Assembly (NCBI GenBank): GCA_964442745.1
Contig: CAYUAI010000044.1
Coordinates: forward strand, 1 to 33,119
Source of the DNA: CAYUAI01 sp964442745
GTDB taxonomy: Bacteria; Pseudomonadota; Gammaproteobacteria; S012-40
Length of the DNA: 33,119 nucleotides
Direction: 5' to 3'
Positions 17,390 through 24,334 of the stretch are shown piece by piece. Numbering within the stretch: position 1 is the stretch's first letter; every line of letters starts with the position of its first letter. Position numbers and translations under genes: made by a program. The notes beneath the pieces are model-generated. The model searched no databases and was not told the origin of the DNA. It saw only the letters and a list, made by a program, of their open reading frames with translations.

Positions 17390-18268
17390 CTAGCGAATAA
17401 TTTTTCCATACTTACCCGAGGTATAATCCTGATTGGCCTTGATTATTTCTTGTGTGGTATTCATGATAAATGGACCGCCCATGGCAATAGATTCGGTGTA
17501 TTTCTCTCCACCAAAAAGCACAATATCTATGCTTTTTTCTGTATTATTATTGATATTGATTGTTTCTCCACTGGTGTCAAAAATTATCATTTCAGATAAC
17601 TGAGTACGCTCATCATTGATTAAAGCCGTGCCATTAGTGACGACGAGTGCTGTTTCCTTTTCCTCTTCAATCCGTATGCTAAAAACATGATTAGCATTTA
17701 TCTTTATATGGTAAGCAAACATATCAGAATAGGTTGGTATTTTTGATATGGCATTGCTATATTGGCCAACTAATACCCGAAGAATGCCCACGCTATTTTC
17801 TAGTGCTACTTCTGGAATTTCGTTGCTTTGAATTGCCATATAGTCAGGTTTTTCTGCTTTGTTTTTTGCAGGAAGATTGATCCAGAACTGCAATCCATTC
17901 AAGGTTATTTGTGATACTTTATCATCAGTGACAATCACTTCATCATGGATGATACCGTTGCCTGCTTTCATCCACTGCATACCACCCTCGCTAACAATTC
18001 CGTGGTGACCCGCACTATCAAAATGTTCTACGCCCCCTTTGAAAAGATAAGTGAGGGTTGCAATGCCTCTATGTGGGTGTGAGGTATCCCCCATTTTGTT
18101 GACATTCTCTCTAAATTCTTTTATTGGATAAGATTTAAGGGGCACCTGGTCAAGAAAGGAAAAATGTCCTATCATCCGGACATGTTTATTGGGTAAAGAT
18201 CTGACAATGGGAAAGAATCCAATAAATTCAGGTTCCCCTTTGTATGCGGTTGCTATGCTCTTGTTCAT
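17390..18268 (-). CDS. Pirin-family bicupin protein
   Basis: A 292-residue pirin. The N-terminal cupin carries HPHRGIATLTYLFKGGVEHF and GGMQWMKAGNGIIHDE; the metal ligands expected from human pirin correspond to His64, His66, His108 and Glu110, all present, so an iron-binding, possibly quercetinase-like or regulatory activity is possible. The second cupin spans about residues 170-260. The C-terminus contains VLFGGEKYTESIAMGGPFIM, the usual pirin closing motif. Physiological roles differ between species, so I make no specific claim. The ATG at 18268 is preceded by AAGGAA at rather long spacing. It is monocistronic and sits between the transposase relic and the stress island. Confidence 0.9.
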   Translation of the reverse strand: MNKSIATAYKGEPEFIGFFPIVRSLPNKHVRMIGHFSFLDQVPLKSYPIKEFRENVNKMGDTSHPHRGIATLTYLFKGGVEHFDSAGHHGIVSEGGMQWMKAGNGIIHDEVIVTDDKVSQITLNGLQFWINLPAKNKAEKPDYMAIQSNEIPEVALENSVGILRVLVGQYSNAISKIPTYSDMFAYHIKINANHVFSIRIEEEKETALVVTNGTALINDERTQLSEMIIFDTSGETININNNTEKSIDIVLFGGEKYTESIAMGGPFIMNTTQEIIKANQDYTSGKYGKIIR

Positions 18269-18847
18269 ATTTTATTATCATTCCTTTATGTGGTCTGCAA
18301 TTATTTGCGCTTAATTTATCCAGCGCTAGCGCCTTTACTAAAATTTTATCTATTATCTACATGCCACATATTCGTTTTCTCGCTGTCGTAGAGGCCCGAA
18401 GTGGTATCATTAAAAGATCAAAAAACAATCTCTATATTGAAAGCATTGATTTTGTTATCCCAAGTGCTGCTAACTAGAAAATCAATTCGGTGTTGTAAAC
18501 CCAGCGCCTGCCTCTTTGTCCGTAACGCCACAAGCCAATGGTCCCCCGTCACCTTTATTAAAGGTTGTGTCAGAGCTTAGATTATCAAGTATCGGCAGAG
18601 GTTTATTTTAAAAAATAACAGACCCATCTTTTGACCATATTCCGCCGCACAAGGAAAAGGGACGATCAAAGTGCCGGCGGCACAATAGTGAATAATTTTT
18701 ATTAAAAAACTCTGTCCAAATTTTTGACTCATGAGCTTGGGTAATATGCTCTAGACAATGGGGTCCATTTTACTCTGTCGCCATTGTGACAGTATTTTGA
18801 TGCCATCACAGTGCGCTCTGTCTGGATATGCGAAAAAGATAGCTAAC
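18269..18847. other. Intergenic region before the stress island
   Basis: About 580 bases with no gene I can support. Fragments such as a minus-strand frame with KGDGGPLACGV around 18500-18560 hint at decayed coding sequence, but no family can be named. Confidence 0.4.
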
Positions 18848-18890
18848 TGCAACCTGGGTTACAGAAAATGAGGTAGGTGCGTGTTACGGT
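18848..18890 (+). promoter_or_regulatory. Crp-type dyad and extended -10, upstream of hdeD
   Basis: The 16-mer TGCAACCTGGGTTACA (18848-18863) has the symmetry TGYAACC-NN-GGTTRCA. After 21 bases comes TACGGT (18885-18890), preceded by TGT, an extended -10 with A and T at the two most conserved positions. The dyad centre would lie near -41.5, the class II activator position. The hdeD start is about 165 bases downstream. Confidence 0.5.
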
Positions 18891-19055
18891 GTATACATCC
18901 TGGCCCAAGATTAGATGAATTATAGCGATGAGCAGCACACGCGGAAAATTCAGCGATGGATTCAATTTGACCAGAAAGCGTTGGTGCTAATAAGGCCAAT
19001 CAAAAGGCGGAAATGTGGTGTCAGTAGAACACTAAACGTAAATAAGGAGAGAACA

Positions 19056-19598
19056 ATGAGCACACTACCTATTGATGAAAAAATTCTCGATAAATTTGGG
19101 AGGTATACATCCATCACGGGAATTTTGCTAGTCGTACTGGGAACGGTGGCTATTTTCCTGCCGGGGGTGGTGTCTCTCGGTACCGCGATATTTGCTGCCT
19201 GGCTACTGCTCATTGGCGGTGTTTTCTGGGGAATCCATACTTATCAATACGATTCTAAGAGTGTCATGAGTTGGCTCAAACCGATCCTGCTGTTTAGTAC
19301 AGGTTTTTTGATGCTGCTCTATCCTATCTCTGGTGTAGCCGCCGTGGGTTTGTTGTTGGCCATTTACCTGTTGTTGGATACCTTTGGTAGTTTTGCTCTT
19401 GCTCAGTTGATTCGTCCAGCTAGGGGGTGGGGTTGGATGGCCTTGAATGGTATTATCTCGGCATTGCTGGCCACACTGTTTTTGGTCGGGTGGCCTGCGA
19501 CTTCTATGTGGTTGGTCGGTTTGTATGTGGGCATCAGCTTGCTATTTGATGGTTGGACATTGATTGCTATTAGTTGGACGTTACGCAAAGATGAATAA
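19056..19598 (+). CDS. hdeD: HdeD family acid-resistance membrane protein
   Basis: A 180-residue inner-membrane protein with six hydrophobic helices in two DUF308 repeats; typical segments are ILLVVLGTVAIFLPGVVSLG, AAWLLLIGGVFWGI, LLFSTGFLMLLYPISG and LVGLYVGISLLFDGW. In E. coli HdeD contributes to acid resistance at high cell density by an unknown mechanism. The start at 19056 is chosen because AAGGAGA (19044-19050) ends five bases upstream. The frame also extends upstream to 18915, but those 47 residues are basic, lack family similarity and overlap the likely 5' leader. This is the first gene of the stress island, preceded by a Crp-type dyad. Confidence 0.88.
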   Translation: MSTLPIDEKILDKFGRYTSITGILLVVLGTVAIFLPGVVSLGTAIFAAWLLLIGGVFWGIHTYQYDSKSVMSWLKPILLFSTGFLMLLYPISGVAAVGLLLAIYLLLDTFGSFALAQLIRPARGWGWMALNGIISALLATLFLVGWPATSMWLVGLYVGISLLFDGWTLIAISWTLRKDE

Positions 19599-19690
19599 TG
19601 ATAATAGTTGATTTTAGACAATTCTGGGTGGTACAGGAGATCTCACGATCTGTCTGAATAACTCTCCAGGTAGGTAAATTTTGTTGTGGA

Positions 19691-19741
19691 CGAACAAACC
19701 CAATCTGGGCGCGAAACCGGAAAGTTATTACATGCCCATCC
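19691..19741 (-). repeat. R1 MITE-like element, partial copy (one end)
   Basis: On the minus strand: GGGATGGGCATGTAATAACT, then TTCCGGTTTCGCGCCCAGAT and TGGGTTTGTTCG. This is the left-end order of R1. It abuts the ATPase relic directly, so the element may have replaced the 5' part of that gene. Confidence 0.6.
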
Positions 19742-19745
19742 CCAG

Positions 19746-19845
19746 GAGAAAAAACCTCCTCTTTGTTGCGCTTGTTAGGTTACTTCTGGGGTCCTATCCC
19801 ATGGATGATCGAGATGGCAGCGATGACCAGCTTATGATCGCACAG
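19746..19845 (+). pseudogene. Relic of a second plasma-membrane-type P-type ATPase
   Basis: One frame reads LLLRLLGYFWGPIPWMIEMA (about 19765-19828), and the bases just before it (EEKKPP-like in another frame) fit the same N-terminal region. This is the first transmembrane region of type IIIA H+-ATPases; compare RFWGPIPWMIEVAALLSA in the intact gene at 29663. The bases around CCATGGATGATCGAG are nearly identical in both. The sequence here (LLLRLLGYFWGP) is closer to the common LLKFLGYFWGP form, so it is a fragment of a different ATPase rather than a copy. Only about 30 codons survive. Confidence 0.6.
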
Positions 19846-19880
19846 GACTGGATGAAAAACTGGGGCGCTGGGAAGTGAAA

Positions 19881-19968
19881 GTAAATTTAAACTGATTTCA
19901 GGAAAAAATAGACTCATCGTGTGGATTCAGCGCCGCAAATCTAAACTCGACTCGAAAACAAATCAATG
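19881..19968 (+). repeat. R2 hairpin repeat
   Basis: GTAAATTTAAACTGATTTCA, GGAAAAAATAGACTCATCGT, GTGGATTCAGCGCCGCAAAT and CTCGACTCGAAAACAAATCA follow the R2 consensus. The second stem arm is degenerate here. It is the only complete R2 copy inside the stress island. Confidence 0.55.
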
Positions 19969-20052
19969 CTCTTGGCTTATCAGGAGTATCAATACTGGGA
20001 TGTCCATCAGCAGGCCTATTAGAATGCGCTGAATTAGTGTAATACTACCGGT

Positions 20053-20096
20053 CAACCATCCTTGATATCATAACTTGGTGGTTTCAAGGATGGTTG
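20053..20096. repeat. 13-base perfect inverted repeat
   Basis: CAACCATCCTTGA (20053-20065) and TCAAGGATGGTTG (20084-20096) are perfect reverse complements with an 18-base spacer. There is no T-run, so it is a weak terminator candidate; it may be the footprint of a small mobile element or an RNA structure. Confidence 0.5.
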
Positions 20097-20200
20097 TCGA
20101 ATATCTGGGCGCGTTGCAAATGAGCACACCAGAATCCAGAATAGATATCAATACGCTGAAACAAAAATATCATCTTTGACATCCAAGGCCGACAGTTGCT

Positions 20201-20445
20201 ATGGAATGGGCATGCAATGACTTCCCTGTTTTTCGCTTAGATTTGGTTTGTATTTGTTCGTTCCGATTGAGAAAAAACGCCGCTTTAGCTGGGCTAAAGT
20301 GAGTATTTTTTGATTGCCTACCGGGAAGTAGGCAAGGAGCGTGAGCAGGAAGCTTTGAAGAGCGGGCACTAAAAGTAGGCGCTTTAGGCGAAGACAAACC
20401 AAAGATAAGAGGCCAAAATGGGTAGTTATTGCGTGCCCATTCCTT
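20201..20445 (+). repeat. R1 MITE-like element, full copy
   Basis: About 245 bases. The left end is ATGGAATGGGCATGCAATGA; the right end, TAGTTATTGCGTGCCCATTC, is its imperfect inverted copy. Inside are GATTTGGTTTGTATTTGTTC near the left end and AGTAGGCGCTTTAGGCGAAG near the right, both shared with the copies at 23395 and 24156. It encodes no protein and has no transposase. Confidence 0.7.
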
Positions 20446-20584
20446 CGTCATGTATTATCTGTGGGCCGCTAGATAATCAATCCAGCGGTGGTCTAAATGT
20501 TGTGGTGATTCTTTTAGATGCTGACTCCCAAATCGACTAAGGAGCAACCCTGGTGAAAAATTGAAACCGATGAGGAGAATAGAT

Positions 20585-21149
20585 ATGAATGATAGACGAC
20601 CACAAGCGCGAATGGTTTGTCTGAGCGTGTTGCTTATGTTTTGGTTTCAAGGGGTCATTGCGGCTTTGCCGTTAGTGATGGATGGTGACACTGGCGACAA
20701 TGTTAAAATAAGTGATTTTACCGATGGTGAATATTTATACTAAATTCTATGCGCGTATGCAATAAAATCCGCTGTTTATGGATCCTTTTTTTCGGCGTTT
20801 TTTTGATCTCCCCGATATGCTGCGGCAACAAGAGCGCCAGAGCCTTGGTTCCGGCGTTATTGTAGATACGGAGACGGGTTATGTGCTGACCAATAATCAT
20901 GTCGTCGAAAACGCTGATGAGATCACCGTAACTTTGCACGACAAGCGCCATTATGTGGAAGTGATTAATGTGGCACGTAGCAGTACGGCAGTAAGAACGG
21001 GGCTACGTCAGGGCGATATTATTATGTCGGTGAATCGCTAGCCAGTGAAGCGTGTTGAGGATGTTCGTCGTGCTATAAAGGCAGGTAAACGTGGTATTCT
21101 GTTCAATATCCGCCGGGGTAACGGTGTATTGTTTTTGGTAATACGGTAA
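20585..21149 (+). pseudogene. degQ/degP-type periplasmic serine protease, relic with large internal deletion
   Basis: It starts with a good ribosome-binding site (GAGGAG, 20572-20577) and a signal peptide (MVCLSVLLMFWFQGVIAALP). The frame is then lost; another frame gives PMVNIYTKFYARMQ, a TAA, then NPLFMDPFFRRFFDLPDM and QSLGSGVIVDTETGYVLTNN followed by HVV, the DegQ region with the catalytic histidine. After VTLHDKRHYVEV it jumps straight to the end of the second PDZ domain (AVRTGLRQGDIIMSVNR), a TAG in place of Gln, then PVKRVEDVRRAIKAG and NIRRGNGVLFLVIR. The catalytic Asp and Ser, PDZ1 and most of PDZ2 are gone. The product cannot be a working protease. Confidence 0.82.
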
Positions 21150-21233
21150 TAAGTGATGGGGCGGAGGATCATGTTATCACTCCTGCTGTCTCGGTGTAGT
21201 CTGATTAAATCCGGTAATTAATGAAGAAAAAAC

Positions 21234-21983
21234 ATGAAACCTGAATCCCCTTTTTATGCCGACAGCTTGCAATGCTTGAAAACTTCGTCGCTGTTTAATC
21301 AGTCGGCCACGGCGGCGTTAGCGGGTATCCTGAAGCGTGGCCGCCGCGAGACCTGGAAACACCGGCGCTTGTTGCCTATGGAAGAAATCTGGCAGCGCTT
21401 TCACATATTGTTATCTGGCCGGGTACGACTCAGTCGATGTAATCCGGAGAGCGGTCGTATGATAACACTGTTCCTGCATGGTTCTGGTGACGGTTTTTGT
21501 CTGTTCAGCCTGCTGGATGGTCAACCTCATGATGTCATGCTTGAGCCCCTGGACGATGTTACCTTGCTGAGTATGCCTATGTATGAAGCGCGCCAATGGA
21601 TAGAGGAGCATCCCGATTTCAATCGCACGCTATTGCCCTATATTGGCCGGCAAATGAGCACCCTAGCTAATCTGGCTGCCGATTTGGCCTTGCATGATAC
21701 TGAGACCCGCCTGGCCCGTTTGATCTTGCGACACATTGATGAAACTTCACCGGCATATATTGAACCCAAATTGATTAACGATCTTTCGCATGAGTCCCTG
21801 GCCGAAATGATTGGCAGTGTACGGGTTGTGGTCAATCGCCAACTGCAGCATTGGAAGCAGGAAGGTATTGTTGATGCCCACCGAGGTTACCTGATGGTAG
21901 AAAAACTCAACGAACTGGCGCAGCGGGCAGAGCGCAGACTGACGAGCCTTCCCGATAATGTGCCGGTTATACCAACGCAATAG
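21234..21983 (+). CDS. Crp/Fnr-family transcription regulator 1
   Basis: 249 residues: an N-terminal cyclic-nucleotide-binding-type beta roll (about 20-130), a dimer helix (LPYIGRQMSTLANLAADLAL) and a winged helix at 180-225. The recognition helix is GSVRVVVNR (194-202). Arg197 and Arg202 align with CRP Arg180 and Arg185, but Val198 replaces CRP Glu181. The nucleotide pocket lacks the CRP Arg-Ser pair and there is no FNR-type cysteine cluster, so the signal is unknown. The second regulator follows after 11 bases and shares well over half of the residues, so the two form an operon from a tandem duplication. Likely targets are the dyads found in the island (inference). Confidence 0.88.
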   Translation: MKPESPFYADSLQCLKTSSLFNQSATAALAGILKRGRRETWKHRRLLPMEEIWQRFHILLSGRVRLSRCNPESGRMITLFLHGSGDGFCLFSLLDGQPHDVMLEPLDDVTLLSMPMYEARQWIEEHPDFNRTLLPYIGRQMSTLANLAADLALHDTETRLARLILRHIDETSPAYIEPKLINDLSHESLAEMIGSVRVVVNRQLQHWKQEGIVDAHRGYLMVEKLNELAQRAERRLTSLPDNVPVIPTQ

Positions 21984-21994
21984 GCGTATCAGCT

Positions 21995-22750
21995 ATGCCT
22001 CCTAAATTTTCTGACAAAGATAGTGTCACTGCCTTGCTGCGATGTTCTCCCTTGTTTGGTTTATTGGCGGACGATGTGTTGCTAGATATGCTCAGTCATT
22101 TTCGTCGGGAAACCTGGAAACATGGCCGCTGTATTACCAGTTCTGAAAATGAGCAGCGTTTTCATGTGATTCTTTCGGGGCGACTAAAAATGGGGCGTAT
22201 CAATCCGGAAAGCGGACGGATGGTGACCTTATTTTTATTGGGGGCAGGGGATGCTTTTGATGTCATTGGTTTTCTGGATGGTGAACCAAACCCGGTAAAC
22301 CTAGAAGCTCGGGATGACCTTGAACTACTTTCCGCTCCGGTGGGTGAGGCACGTGAATGGATTGGGCGGCATCCAGAGTTTAATCGTAGTTTTCTACCCT
22401 ATTTAGGGCGACAGATGCGTGTGCTTGCCGACCTTGCTGGCGATCTTGCGTTGCACGATATCGAGACTCGGCTAGCGCGACTGATACTACGCCATGTTGA
22501 CGATGATGATCCACACCACTCGTTGCGCCTGATTTATGATCTTTCACACGAAGCTCTGGGGGAGATGATTGGTAGTGTTCGGGTAGTCGTGAATCGGCAA
22601 TTACAGCATTGGCAGCGGGAGGGTGTGATTGTTTCCCATCGTGGAAAACTGATGGTCCAGGAACTTGAAGTCCTTTTGAAAAAATCGATGCATCATGCTC
22701 ATCATCATACGCAAAAAACATCCTCTGATAAACCTGTAAAGCCCCGTTGA
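21995..22750 (+). CDS. Crp/Fnr-family transcription regulator 2
   Basis: 251 residues and the same architecture as regulator 1, with blocks RRETWKHGRC, NPESGRMVTLFLLGAGDAFD, HPEFNRSFLPYLGRQM and LALHDIETRLARLILRHVDD. The recognition helix GSVRVVVNR is identical to that of regulator 1, so both should read the same DNA half-site, while the effector domains differ (for example DGEPNPVNLEARDD against DGQPHDVMLEPLDD), suggesting different inputs. A histidine-rich tail (HHAHHH at 233-238) is unique to this copy and could bind metal. Start ATG 11 bases after the previous stop. Heterodimers between the two are possible. The ligand is unknown. Confidence 0.88.
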   Translation: MPPKFSDKDSVTALLRCSPLFGLLADDVLLDMLSHFRRETWKHGRCITSSENEQRFHVILSGRLKMGRINPESGRMVTLFLLGAGDAFDVIGFLDGEPNPVNLEARDDLELLSAPVGEAREWIGRHPEFNRSFLPYLGRQMRVLADLAGDLALHDIETRLARLILRHVDDDDPHHSLRLIYDLSHEALGEMIGSVRVVVNRQLQHWQREGVIVSHRGKLMVQELEVLLKKSMHHAHHHTQKTSSDKPVKPR

Positions 22751-22777
22751 TTTCCCAGCACGTCTCTCAATCTTTTG

Positions 22778-22821
22778 TGTAACCCAGGTAGCAGAACTCA
22801 TTGCATTTCCAGTGCATGATA
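22778..22821 (+). promoter_or_regulatory. Crp-type dyad and -10, upstream of the stress-type membrane protein
   Basis: TGTAACCCAGGTAGCA (22778-22793), then 21 bases, then CATGAT (22815-22820) directly preceded by TG. It matches TATAAT at 4 of 6 positions. The predicted start near 22827 puts the dyad centre at -41.5. The gene begins at 22885. Confidence 0.5.
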
Positions 22822-22884
22822 ACCTATCGTAATAGCAGCATTTTATGCTGGGGGTAAGGGTCAAATTATTTGAGAGGGATTAAA

Positions 22885-23388
22885 ATGGCAGACGACAATA
22901 GCTGTGCAGCGTTATATCGAACTCATGAGCAAGTCGAAGCAGCGATTCGGGTGTTGCAAACTGCCGAGTTTGATATCAGAAAAATTTCTATCGTCGGCAA
23001 AAGTTATCACGGCGAGGAGAACCCCATTGGGCTTTATAAGATTGATGATCGAGTCAGCTTCTGGGGCGCACAGGGAGCTTTCTGGGGAGGCATGTGTAGC
23101 GCGGCTTTGTTTTGGATGCCAGGACTGGGGCCTGTGGTGCTAGCTGGTCCTTTGGTGGCTACGCTGGTAGGTGCTCTGGAGGGTGGCATGGCCGTGGGTG
23201 GGCTCAGTGCGCTAGGTGTGGCGCTTTACAGTATTGACATCCCTAAGGATAGCATCATTCGCTATGAAGCTGCACTCAACTCTAATCAATATCTGATTAT
23301 CGTCCATGGTACGCAAAAAGAGGTGGAGCGGGTGTACGAAGTTTTGGTGGTCAGTGAATCGACGGATGCCGCTATTCATCTCAGTTGA
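22885..23388 (+). CDS. General-stress-type protein with glycine-rich membrane segment (DUF1269/YflT-like)
   Basis: 167 residues. The N-terminal part (AALYRTHEQVEAAIRVLQTA, then FDIRKISIVGKSYHGEE) resembles the fold of YflT-like general stress proteins. A central block rich in glycine and alanine (FWGAQGAFWGGMCSAALFWM, GPVVLAGPLVATLVGALEGG) is a hydrophobic glycine-zipper region likely to enter the membrane. The C-terminus is a beta strand and helix (YLIIVHGTQKEVERVYEVL). ATG 22885 is used because GAGAGGG lies upstream; a TTG at 22870 is in frame but less likely. Such proteins are stress-induced in many bacteria, function unknown. It has its own dyad-type promoter. An R1-type element starts six bases after the stop. 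Confidence 0.75.
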   Translation: MADDNSCAALYRTHEQVEAAIRVLQTAEFDIRKISIVGKSYHGEENPIGLYKIDDRVSFWGAQGAFWGGMCSAALFWMPGLGPVVLAGPLVATLVGALEGGMAVGGLSALGVALYSIDIPKDSIIRYEAALNSNQYLIIVHGTQKEVERVYEVLVVSESTDAAIHLS

Positions 23389-23394
23389 TTACTT

Positions 23395-23642
23395 ATACTC
23401 AGTACGGTCATAAACTGGGATTTTCTCGCCCAGATTTAGGTTGGATTTGACCGCTCTGATTGCCGACAAGGACGTAGGTAAGAGGCGTGAGCAGGAGCGG
23501 AAATTTGGCGAAAAACTGCAGGAATGGTTGTGCTATTTTGAGGGTTTTTGACGAAAAATCGGTTGCCAAAAATAGGTGCTTTAGGCGAAGATCGCCTGAA
23601 GATGGGATGTGAAAATGATAGCTTATGATCATGCTGAGTATA
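23395..23642 (+). repeat. R1-related element (E-type) with distinct termini
   Basis: Termini TATACTCAGTACGGTCATAA and, inverted, TATACTCAGCATGATCATAA match at 15 of 20 positions. The inner part is homologous to R1: CGCCCAGATTTAGGTTGGAT then TTGACCGCTCTGATTG on the left and ATAGGTGCTTTAGGCGAAG on the right. It is thus a branch of the same family with replaced or diverged ends. It abuts and apparently truncates the following pseudogene. Confidence 0.65.
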
Positions 23643-23662
23643 TATTGATGGTATGATGTGTT

Positions 23663-24146
23663 GTTTACTACCGATGTTAAATCTATTGCCACCTTGTCTG
23701 CCGAAGAGTCGCAGGATTTTTCACTAGCTGCGGGGCGTATCTTGCTGCATACTGACAACGCTCGTTTAGCGATGTCCAAAAAAGACAAGAAGTCTGCTTT
23801 GAATTAAATCAATCAAAGTCTGACGCTAGTCAAGGTGATTGAGAATGCGCTTTCTAAATATAAAGTCATCACAAAAATTGAAGCGAGTGGTGTTACCTAT
23901 AACACTGAGGACGAAGTAAGTCCGCGTTATGTGATTGTGTTTGATGAGAAAAATATTGAAGACGTGATAAAACCCGTGGTTCAGGCAAAGAAAAAGTCTC
24001 ATCTCGGAACAAAAGCAGAAAAAAGAAAACATGCTCGAAAAAAGGAGGGTATCTATCAATTTTCTCTTTCGGGGAGTATTTTTCAAGCCTTATTCATCAC
24101 TCTTTTTTTGATTTTAGTTTCTGACTATCTATACATGGCGACATGA
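23663..24146 (+). pseudogene. Broken gene, tentatively YfdX-like, with C-terminal membrane tail
   Basis: One frame reads TDVKSIATLSAEESQDFSLA, then AAGRILLHTDNARLAMSKKD and KKSALN, a TAA, then INQSLTLVKVIENALSKYKV, ASGVTYNTEDEVSPRYVIVF and DEKNIEDVIKPVVQAKKKS. The 5' end is lost at the edge of the repeat ending at 23642. The helical start and the Y-x-x-E-D-x-V-x-P-R-Y-V-x-x-x-DE segment recall YfdX-family stress proteins, but I am not certain. The tail (KRKHARKKEG, then FQALFITLFLILVSDYLY) is a basic stretch plus one membrane helix not usual for YfdX. The downstream part could still be translated from a GTG at 23835. Confidence 0.4.
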
Positions 24147-24155
24147 ATAAATGAA

Positions 24156-24334
24156 CTAAGGAATAGATATTCAATAATTTCTCGGTTTTTCGCTGAGATT
24201 GGGTTTGTATTGGCTCGTCCTGATTGACGACGGAATGGAAGCAGGAGGTAGAGCACTAACAGTAAGTGCTTTAGAAGAAGACAGGCTAAAGATAAGATGC
24301 CAAAATGGGAAATGATTGCGTCGCTCATTCCTAA
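24156..24334 (+). repeat. R1 MITE-like element, short full copy
   Basis: About 180 bases. Left end CTAAGGAATAGATATTCAAT; right end GATTGCGTCGCTCATTCCTA, an imperfect inverted copy. The interior TTTTTCGCTGAGATTGGGTT and AACAGTAAGTGCTTTAGAAG match the 20201 copy. Its right terminus contributes the stop codon (TAG, 24331-24333) of the response-regulator gene. Confidence 0.65.

Larger units (their letters stand above)
19599..20584. other. Repeat- and relic-filled interval between hdeD and degQ relic
   Basis: About 980 bases holding an R1 fragment, a P-type ATPase relic, an R2 copy, a 13-base hairpin and a full R1 element. No intact gene is visible. Confidence 0.6.

Noticed and set aside
18244..18477. 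77-codon plus-strand frame overlapping the pirin start
   Set aside because: Antisense to the pirin N-terminus and its promoter region, with no support.
18480..18600. Minus-strand KGDGGPLACGV as a trypsin-like GDSGGP motif
   Set aside because: The serine is missing and no other protease block is present in any frame.
18915..19055. 47-residue N-terminal extension of hdeD
   Set aside because: The ATG at 19056 has an ideal AAGGAGA and the family starts there; the extension is basic and unrelated.
20170..20451. Overlapping minus-strand open frames of 67-93 codons
   Set aside because: They lie wholly inside the R1 repeat, differ between copies and match no protein family.
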